Shown here in pieces: positions 58,031 to 64,000 of a stretch of DNA of 64,000 nucleotides. How positions within the stretch are numbered: position 1 is the first letter of the stretch; each line of letters starts with the position of its first letter. Below the pieces are notes generated by a model. That model was not told the DNA's origin. It ran no database searches and saw only the letters and a program-made list of their open reading frames with translations. This DNA comes from Paracoccus sp. S1E-3 (GTDB lineage: Bacteria > Pseudomonadota > Alphaproteobacteria > Rhodobacterales > Rhodobacteraceae), in contig NZ_JACEMU010000004.1 in NCBI RefSeq assembly GCF_013868135.1, positions 248,001 to 312,000 of the forward strand. Reading direction: 5' to 3'. The position numbers and the translations under genes were made by a program.

Positions 58031-58499
58031 CCGCGGCCTCGCACGCGGGCTGGTCCATCATGGCCGTGAACTCCGCCTCGCAGGCGACTTCGCCATCGAC
58101 GATGCCCCGGCCTTCGAATTTCCAGATCTTGCCGCCGCCACGCTTGACGGTGACATGCAGTTCCAGCACGTCGCCCGGCACCACCATGCGGCGGAATTTC
58201 ACCTTGTCGATGGCCATGAAATAGGTCCGCATTCCGCGATCGGCCAGATCGAGGCTGACCCCGACCACCACCGCCGCCGTCTGTGCCATGGCTTCGACGA
58301 TGGTCACGCCCGGCATCACCGGCTGGTTGGGGAAATGGCCCTGGAAATGCGGCTCATTGAAGGTAACGTTCTTGATGCCGACGCCGGATTTGTGCGGCAC
58401 GATCTCGCGGACCTTGTCGATCAGCAGGAACGGGTAGCGGTGCGGAATGATCCGCTGGATCAGGCCGATATCGGCTTCGGAGGTCGGGATCTCGGCCAT
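58023..58499 (-). CDS. fabZ: 3-hydroxyacyl-ACP dehydratase FabZ
   Basis: A 158-aa hot-dog-fold enzyme with the catalytic His/Glu motif in [20 protein letters not shown] and [11 protein letters not shown] near the N-terminus. It dehydrates 3-hydroxyacyl-ACP in fatty acid synthesis. The start 58499 is the first ATG compatible with the family. It heads the fabZ-lpxA-lpxI-lpxB operon, whose order is usual in alphaproteobacteria. Confidence 0.95.
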   Translation of the reverse strand: MAEIPTSEADIGLIQRIIPHRYPFLLIDKVREIVPHKSGVGIKNVTFNEPHFQGHFPNQPVMPGVTIVEAMAQTAAVVVGVSLDLADRGMRTYFMAIDKVKFRRMVVPGDVLELHVTVKRGGGKIWKFEGRGIVDGEVACEAEFTAMMDQPACEAADG

Positions 58500-58578
58500 G
58501 GACGGGTGCCTTTCGGGAATGTTCGCTGATGGTGCTAGCAAACGGGGGGGCGGATTGGCAAGGCGAAGCGGGCGCGCG

Positions 58579-60711
58579 TCAGGCGCGCCGACGACCCTCG
58601 ACCAGCCAGCCGGCCAGCATCACTCCACCAATCAGGCACAGCCATGCCCAGCCCGGCAGCAGCGGCCGGCGGCTGAGACCGGTGACGGTTTCCGCATCGC
58701 GCGCGATCAGCCCGATCCAGCGCCCGGCCGCGCCGCGCCCCTCGGTCGGGCGGCCTGCCGCCACCCGGCGCAGGTCGGGAATGCCATCCGACAGCCGTTG
58801 GATGCTGCCGCCGGAATTCTCGGTCAGTCCGGCCATATCGGCGGCATTGGCGACGGTGCGATCAAATTCGCGTGGCGCCGCCGGACCCACCGCGATGGAG
58901 CGCGCCAGATCGTCCTGCCGCACCGTGTACAGACCCGGTTCGGGCGCCGTGAAACGGCCGGTGAACTGGCCCGGACCGCTTTGCTGCAGGGTGATCTCGG
59001 CCGTCTGGCCCTGTGGACCGGTCAGGCTGACCGGCCCCACCGTTTCGCGCAGGCTGCGGCGTGTCACCTCGATCTGCTGACCGGGCAGGCCGCGCAGCTC
59101 CAGCGCTTCCTCCTCAAGCTCCGGTTCCTTCATCGACCAATGGGCGACCCGGCGCATCAGGTCCAGCTGCGGGCCGCCGCCTTCGAAGCCGCGCCCCCAC
59201 AGCCAGATCTGATCCGAGGCGATCAGCGCCACCCGCCCCTCGCCCTGACGGCGCAGCATCAGCAGCGGCTGGTCGTCCTCGCCCACCATGGCGACTGTCG
59301 AATCGGGCGCGGGCGAGGTCTCGATCATCCGCAACCAGCGGCCCCAGCTGTCCTCTGACGGGGTTCCATCTTCGGGCGGCGCGCCGGGCAGGCCCGCGGT
59401 GACCGGGTGCCGGCGGCCAGCCTCGGTCAGGCGCGGCAGTTGCGGCGTCGCGATCACCCGGCCGGTCGGGCGGGCGGGCAGGATCGGTCCAAGCTCCGAC
59501 CGGGCGATGCTGTCGACGCCGGCAAATTCCGGGCCGGCCGAGACCAGCACCGCGCCGCCGTTTTCGACGTAGCGGCGGATATTGTCGTAATATTCCGGCA
59601 GCAGAATGCCGCGCATCCGGTAGCGGTCGAAGATGATGAGGTCGAAATCCTCGATCCGTTCCATGAACAATTCGCGCGTGGGGAAGGCGATCAGCGCCAG
59701 TTCATCCACCGGAACCCCGTCGAATTTTTCCGGCGGCCGCAGGATGGTAAAATGAATGAGGTCAATATTCGCATCCGATTTCAGCAGGTTGCGCCACGTT
59801 CTTTCACCGGGATTCGGCTCGCCCGAGACCAGCAGCACCCGCAGCCGGTCGCGCACCGCATTGATCGTCAACGCGGCCTGATTGTTCAGACCGGTCAGCT
59901 CACCCGCCTGAGTGTCGACCGAGATCAGCACCACGTTCGGGCCGGCCGTCTTTAGCGTGACCGGCAATTCGACCTGGGTGCCGGGCGTGACCGCAACGCT
60001 GGCGATCACTTCGCCATCGAGGCGCGCCGTCAGCGTCAGCGGGCCCGCCACCGCCGGGGGCAGCGCGCCTTCATCGGCGATATGCAGGCGGATCGTCGTG
60101 GGCTTGTCGATCAGGGCGAAGCGTGGGGCCTCGTCGATCACGATGCGACGGTCCCAGTCCTCGGGCGTGCCGGTCTGCAGGAAATGCACCGGTGCTGGCG
60201 CCGTTACCGGCATCGACCCCGCATCATGGCTGAGCCCGTCGCTGATCACGATGGTCCCCGCCAGCCGGTTCGCCGGTTCGGCGGCGATTGCCCTGGAAAG
60301 CGTGGCGCCAAGCAGCGTGCCATCCTCGCTGTCGCCAACGGTGATGCGCCGAATCTCGGTGTCGGGCCAGCGGGCCAGCTGATCCTCGATCTGCGCCAGC
60401 GCCGCGTCGCTGGCAGCCGCGCGGCCGGGCAAGGACTGGCTGGCGCTGCGGTCATCGACCAGCAGCACGATATCCGAAAGCGGCCGCGCCATCCCCCGCT
60501 GCAGCCCCGGCCCCGCCAGCGCCAGCGCGATCAGCAGCAGCGCGAGGCCCCGCCACCACGCCCCGCGCAGGCCCCGCCACAGCGCGAGCGCGGTGGCGAG
60601 CACCGCCAGCAGCGCCACGATGATCGTGAGCCACCCGGCCGCGACCGGGCCGATCAGCGGCGCCAGAATCGGGTCGAGCACGAACGCGCCCCAAGCCAGG
60701 CTGCCGTTCAT
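58579..60711 (-). CDS. Membrane protein with glutamine-amidotransferase-like domain
   Basis: A 710-aa protein with two N-terminal membrane segments (about residues 27-45 and 53-67), a large periplasmic region beginning [16 protein letters not shown] (a vWA-like strand) and a C-terminal membrane anchor ([18 protein letters not shown]). The region around [19 protein letters not shown] and [17 protein letters not shown] is like class I glutamine amidotransferase folds without a clear catalytic triad. It overlaps the DUF4159 gene by ATGA and lies in a MoxR/DUF58/BatA-type cluster. Function unknown. Confidence 0.8.
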   Translation of the reverse strand: MNGSLAWGAFVLDPILAPLIGPVAAGWLTIIVALLAVLATALALWRGLRGAWWRGLALLLIALALAGPGLQRGMARPLSDIVLLVDDRSASQSLPGRAAASDAALAQIEDQLARWPDTEIRRITVGDSEDGTLLGATLSRAIAAEPANRLAGTIVISDGLSHDAGSMPVTAPAPVHFLQTGTPEDWDRRIVIDEAPRFALIDKPTTIRLHIADEGALPPAVAGPLTLTARLDGEVIASVAVTPGTQVELPVTLKTAGPNVVLISVDTQAGELTGLNNQAALTINAVRDRLRVLLVSGEPNPGERTWRNLLKSDANIDLIHFTILRPPEKFDGVPVDELALIAFPTRELFMERIEDFDLIIFDRYRMRGILLPEYYDNIRRYVENGGAVLVSAGPEFAGVDSIARSELGPILPARPTGRVIATPQLPRLTEAGRRHPVTAGLPGAPPEDGTPSEDSWGRWLRMIETSPAPDSTVAMVGEDDQPLLMLRRQGEGRVALIASDQIWLWGRGFEGGGPQLDLMRRVAHWSMKEPELEEEALELRGLPGQQIEVTRRSLRETVGPVSLTGPQGQTAEITLQQSGPGQFTGRFTAPEPGLYTVRQDDLARSIAVGPAAPREFDRTVANAADMAGLTENSGGSIQRLSDGIPDLRRVAAGRPTEGRGAAGRWIGLIARDAETVTGLSRRPLLPGWAWLCLIGGVMLAGWLVEGRRRA

Positions 60712-63422
60712 TGCGCACCCTCCGCGGCCAGACGTTCCAACAGCGCGGGCACGTGGATCTGGTCGGACTTATAGTTGCCGGTCAGCACATACATGATCAG
60801 GTTGACGCCGAAACGATGGGCCATTTCGCGCTGGCGTTCGCCGTCGAGGCCCGCGCCCACCGCGAAAAGCGGCAGGCCGCGTTCGTCGACCGCCCAGGCT
60901 TCGGCCCAGGCATTGCCACCGATGACCACCGGCGAGACGCCGTCATTCACCGTCCCCGACTCGGCCGTGGTGGCCTCGACCCAGACCTCGCCATTGCTGA
61001 AACGGCCGGGCAGGTCGTCCAGCAGATAGAAACTGCGCGTCAGCACATGGTCGCCCGGCACCAGTTGCAGGGGCGGCATCTCCAGCGGGCCGGCCAAACG
61101 GCGCAGGTCGTCAGCGCCATCGGCGGCGCTGCCGGCCAGATCGGCGTCGCGGGTGTCGAACAGGATCATGCCGCCGCCGCGCAGAAAGCGGTTCAGCCGC
61201 AGATAGGCCTCGGCCGAGGGGACTGGCTGGTCAGGACCGATGGGCCAATAGAGAAAGGTCATCAGCGTAAGGTCGGCGGTTTCCAGATCGATGGCGACGG
61301 GGGGCGTCGGCTCGACCGTGGTGCGCGCGATGAGGGTCTGGGACAGCCCCTCCAGCCCGGCGCGCGAGACCTCGTCCAGTTCCGCATCGCCCGTGAGCAC
61401 ATAACCCATGGCGAATTCCGAGGCCGCACGGGCCAGTTCGGGATCTATGTCCTGCGCGCGGGGCGCGGTGCCGGGCAGCGTCAGCAGAAGGCCCGCGATC
61501 AGCGCAGCCGCAAGTTGCCCACGTCGCAGCGCAAGGCTGCCCAGCAGGTCGGCCAGCAGCGCCGCCGCCGCCGCCAGCAGCAGCCAGCCGGCCAGCGGTA
61601 TGCCGGATGGCGTGTCGGACTCGATCACCGCGCCGGGCCAGTCGGCGACAGTCATGGGCACCCCGGCATTCAGCGCCAGGATCCGTTCGCCCGACGCATA
61701 GATGCCCGCCGGCAGATCGGGCGCGGCACCGCGGGCCAGGACCTCGGTGGTGACCGGAACCGGGGCCTCGGCGGCCGACAACCGGCCCTGCCCGTCCAGT
61801 ACCTGGGTCGCGGTCCAGATCCCGCCCTGCGGCAGATCCCGCGTGGTGACGGGCGCACGCCCCGCGCCGGCGATCAGCCGCTCCAGCATCTGCACGAACA
61901 GCCCCGAGATCGGCAGCGAGGACCAGTCGGCATTGGCCGAGGAATGGAACAGCACCAGCCGCCCCTCGCCCAGCGGCGCGCGGGTGACCAGCGGGGTGCC
62001 GTCCGTCAGCACGGCAATGCTGCGCGACGCCAGATCCGGCGCGGGCTCTGCCATCAACTGGCCGCGGATCGTCACCTCTGCCGGAACGGCGAGCCCCGCA
62101 AAGGGGCCATCGGCGGCAAAGGGCGCAATCGGGCGCGGCGCGCCCCAGCTGAGCGCGCCGCCCATGTCACGCCCACCCGGCCGCAGCCGCACCGGCAGCA
62201 GCGGTTCGTTCGCGAGCTCGGGATCGGCCGCCATGCGTGGCCCGGCGAAACGGATCAGCAAACCGCCCTTCGCCACCCAGTCGGCCAGCGGACCGTTCGC
62301 CTGCAATCGCGTCTGATCCATCAGCACGATCACGTCGGGCTGGGCGGCCAGGGCGTCGTCCAGGCCCGCCTCGATCACCCGCGCCGAGCCTTGCAGCGCG
62401 CTGCGCAGGAAATGCGCCGGCGACAGCAGGGCCTGCCCTTCGGACCGGGCCTGCGCCTGACCGATCAGGGCCACCACCGGCCGGCGCAGCCGGTCATCGC
62501 CCAGCACCACCGCAGCGGCCGATTCAACCCCTTCGATCTGGAACCGCGTGACCCGGCCCAGCAATTCGGGCGGGAGATCCACCACCACCACCGGGCGCGA
62601 GGTGATGCCCTCGCGGCTTGTCGGCGCGCCGGGTGTCAGCCGGGCCAGTTCGCGCGGGATGCCCTGCGGATCGGGACCGAGCGCCAGCACCGCGCCCATG
62701 TCGGCCGCAGTCGACTGGATCTGCAGTTCCGGCCGGGCACCGTCGCGGCTCATGCGCAGCGTCTGTGGGGCGACGCGGGGCGCCACCACTCCCACCGGGC
62801 CGCGCGCCGACAGCGCCGACAGCCATGCCGACCGCCTCGGATGGTCCAGCCCATCGCTGAGCCACAGGGTGCGCAGCCCGCCCGCCGGCGCATTCGCCAG
62901 TAACGCGTCAGGGGCATCGGGATAGGCGCCGGGCCACGCCTGCGGGGTCGCCGCACGCAGCAGCGCCGCCACCCCATCATCAGCGCCAAAGGGCAACGCG
63001 CCGTCTGACCGGCCATCGGCCAGCAGGACCGCCACCGGGCGGCCACCGCCGATCGCGCCTTCCGCCGCCCGCAGCGCGCGGGTCTGGGCCGCACGCCAGT
63101 TCGGTGCGGCGGTGGCCCCCGCATCCATGACGATCAGCAGCGCCTCGTCCTCGATCACCGGCGGTGCCGGGCGCCAGATCGGGGCGGAAAAGGCCAGGAT
63201 CGCCGCCGCAACCGCCAGCAGGCGCAGCAGAAGCAGCCACCATGGCGTCCGCCGCGCGACGGGATGGGGATCCTGCAGGCCCACCAGCAGCGCCGTGCCG
63301 GGGAAGCGGACCCGTCGGGGCATCGGCGGCAGCGCCCGCAGCAGCCACCACAGAAGCGGAAGCGCCGCCAGCGCCAACAGCATCAGCGGCGCGCCGAAAC
63401 CTATCGGACCCAGCACCATCAT
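60708..63422 (-). CDS. BatA/DUF4159 domain membrane protein
   Basis: A 904-aa protein with an N-terminal BatA-like region (two membrane segments near residues 10-27 and 60-82, LPMPRRVRFPG-type loop PPMPRRVRFPG between them), a vWA-like part and a C-terminal DUF4159 domain, seen as LTLMTFLYWPIG, AYLRLNRFLRGGGMILFDTRD and FAVGAGLDGERQREMAHRFGVNLIMYVLTGNYKSD. Likely an aerotolerance/envelope-maintenance component. Overlaps both neighbours by 4 bases. Confidence 0.85.
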   Translation of the reverse strand: MMVLGPIGFGAPLMLLALAALPLLWWLLRALPPMPRRVRFPGTALLVGLQDPHPVARRTPWWLLLLRLLAVAAAILAFSAPIWRPAPPVIEDEALLIVMDAGATAAPNWRAAQTRALRAAEGAIGGGRPVAVLLADGRSDGALPFGADDGVAALLRAATPQAWPGAYPDAPDALLANAPAGGLRTLWLSDGLDHPRRSAWLSALSARGPVGVVAPRVAPQTLRMSRDGARPELQIQSTAADMGAVLALGPDPQGIPRELARLTPGAPTSREGITSRPVVVVDLPPELLGRVTRFQIEGVESAAAVVLGDDRLRRPVVALIGQAQARSEGQALLSPAHFLRSALQGSARVIEAGLDDALAAQPDVIVLMDQTRLQANGPLADWVAKGGLLIRFAGPRMAADPELANEPLLPVRLRPGGRDMGGALSWGAPRPIAPFAADGPFAGLAVPAEVTIRGQLMAEPAPDLASRSIAVLTDGTPLVTRAPLGEGRLVLFHSSANADWSSLPISGLFVQMLERLIAGAGRAPVTTRDLPQGGIWTATQVLDGQGRLSAAEAPVPVTTEVLARGAAPDLPAGIYASGERILALNAGVPMTVADWPGAVIESDTPSGIPLAGWLLLAAAAALLADLLGSLALRRGQLAAALIAGLLLTLPGTAPRAQDIDPELARAASEFAMGYVLTGDAELDEVSRAGLEGLSQTLIARTTVEPTPPVAIDLETADLTLMTFLYWPIGPDQPVPSAEAYLRLNRFLRGGGMILFDTRDADLAGSAADGADDLRRLAGPLEMPPLQLVPGDHVLTRSFYLLDDLPGRFSNGEVWVEATTAESGTVNDGVSPVVIGGNAWAEAWAVDERGLPLFAVGAGLDGERQREMAHRFGVNLIMYVLTGNYKSDQIHVPALLERLAAEGAQ

Positions 63423-64000
63423 CGCGCCGCGAGCACCCCATGCAGCCAGATCATCGCCTCGGAGACCGGGCGGCCCAGATCATGGGTGCCGAACACCATG
63501 CCCGCCTGCCGCGCCATCCGTCCAAGCGCCATGCGACGTTCTTCCAGTCGTGCCAGATAGGCCGTCCGCAGACCGCCTGCGTCGCGGGTGTCGTGGTGCA
63601 GGCCGCCCGCAGTTTCGAAGCGGATGGCGCCGTCGAAGGGAAAGCTTTCCTCGTCAGGCTGCAGCACCTGAAGGAGAACCCCACTGGCGCCGAGCTCCGC
63701 CACCCTTCGAGCAAACACCTCCAGAGCACTTAAATCATTCAGGAAGTCGTCGATCATCAGGACCACTTGCCCGGTCCGCACCGCAGCCGCAGGCGGGGCA
63801 TCGGCGTCCTGCACCAGCGGTGTCAGCGCAGCGATGCCCGCAGACAGTTTCGCCGCCTGCGCTGCACCGGAACCGGGATTGTCGCCCAGAAGCGCCACCC
63901 GTTCGCCGGCCCGGATCAGCGACAGCGACAACGACAGCGCGATGAGGCGTGAGCGGTCGAGCTTGGTCTCGCCCCCCTGCTGACCAGCGTAATTCATCCC
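63419..64000 (-). CDS. DUF58 domain protein, 5' end outside the window
   Basis: The minus-strand frame is open at the right edge (GMNYAGQQGGETKLDRSRL). Conserved DUF58 pieces are visible: LDRSRLIALSLSLSLIRAGERVALLGD and VVLMIDDFLND. DUF58 proteins are vWA-like partners of MoxR ATPases. The ATG at 63997 is probably internal; about the first 100 residues lie beyond the window. It overlaps the DUF4159 gene by 4 bases. Confidence 0.82.
   Translation of the reverse strand, partial: GMNYAGQQGGETKLDRSRLIALSLSLSLIRAGERVALLGDNPGSGAAQAAKLSAGIAALTPLVQDADAPPAAAVRTGQVVLMIDDFLNDLSALEVFARRVAELGASGVLLQVLQPDEESFPFDGAIRFETAGGLHHDTRDAGGLRTAYLARLEERRMALGRMARQAGMVFGTHDLGRPVSEAMIWLHGVLAAR

Overview
The window reads as a chromosomal segment of a high-GC alphaproteobacterium of the Rhodobacteraceae, probably Paracoccus-like. 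The evidence is a ctrA gene next to a DUF1153 (sciP) gene, the fabZ-lpxA-lpxI-lpxB order, a Rhodobacter-type galactitol-dehydrogenase-like SDR, and dense operons with 4-base ATGA overlaps. Genus is inference. No tRNA, rRNA, CRISPR array or insertion sequence was seen.

Layout. 0-7.3 kb: the 3' end of a LysR gene, a Kef-type antiporter, then a minus-strand group (glutathionyl-hydroquinone reductase, isochorismatase-like hydrolase, small GNAT protein, DoxX protein, NADPH-dependent FMN reductase) divergent from a flavoprotein oxidoreductase; this looks like quinone/electrophile defence. 7.6-20.6 kb: polyol cluster 1. A minus-strand CUT1 ABC importer operon (binding protein, two permeases, a 90-aa two-helix membrane protein, polyol dehydrogenase, MalK-type ATPase, HAD phosphatase) diverges from a SorC-type regulator, followed by a ketose 3-epimerase, PfkB kinase, GatZ-like protein and three SDRs. 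This fits oxidation of a hexitol to a ketose such as tagatose, phosphorylation, and 4-epimerisation to fructose 6-phosphate. 21.0-34.0 kb: polyol cluster 2. A compact 11-gene minus-strand operon (galactitol-dehydrogenase-like SDR, class II aldolase, FGGY kinase, LacI regulator, a 46-codon small ORF, P-loop kinase, SDR, LsrF/FbaB-like aldolase, Gfo/Idh/MocA oxidoreductase, D-lyxose-isomerase-family cupin, PfkB kinase) diverges from an SDR plus a ribose-type ABC importer. Each cluster has direct-repeat or palindromic sites beside its regulator or divergent promoters.

34.0-36.3 kb is a gene graveyard: a YeiH-family remnant, a GntR/oxidoreductase chimera left by a deletion, and a frameshifted LLM monooxygenase. 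36.3-41.6 kb: aldo/keto reductase, a TRAP importer and a beta-hydroxyacid dehydrogenase. 41.7-48.1 kb: a penicillin-acylase-family protein that appears to lack the nucleophilic serine, pseudouridine kinase and glycosidase, a DUF502 membrane protein overlapping tail-to-tail with a patatin-like phospholipase, and a 45-aa membrane protein with its own terminator.

48.2-64 kb is core genome: recG, ligA, ctrA, sciP, mnmA, lpxB, lpxI, lpxA, fabZ, then a membrane cluster (glutamine-amidotransferase-like membrane protein, BatA/DUF4159 protein, DUF58 protein) that runs off the right edge. The most likely undescribed biology is the exact substrate and pathway of cluster 2, which has two aldolases, three kinases and an unassigned small ORF in one operon.
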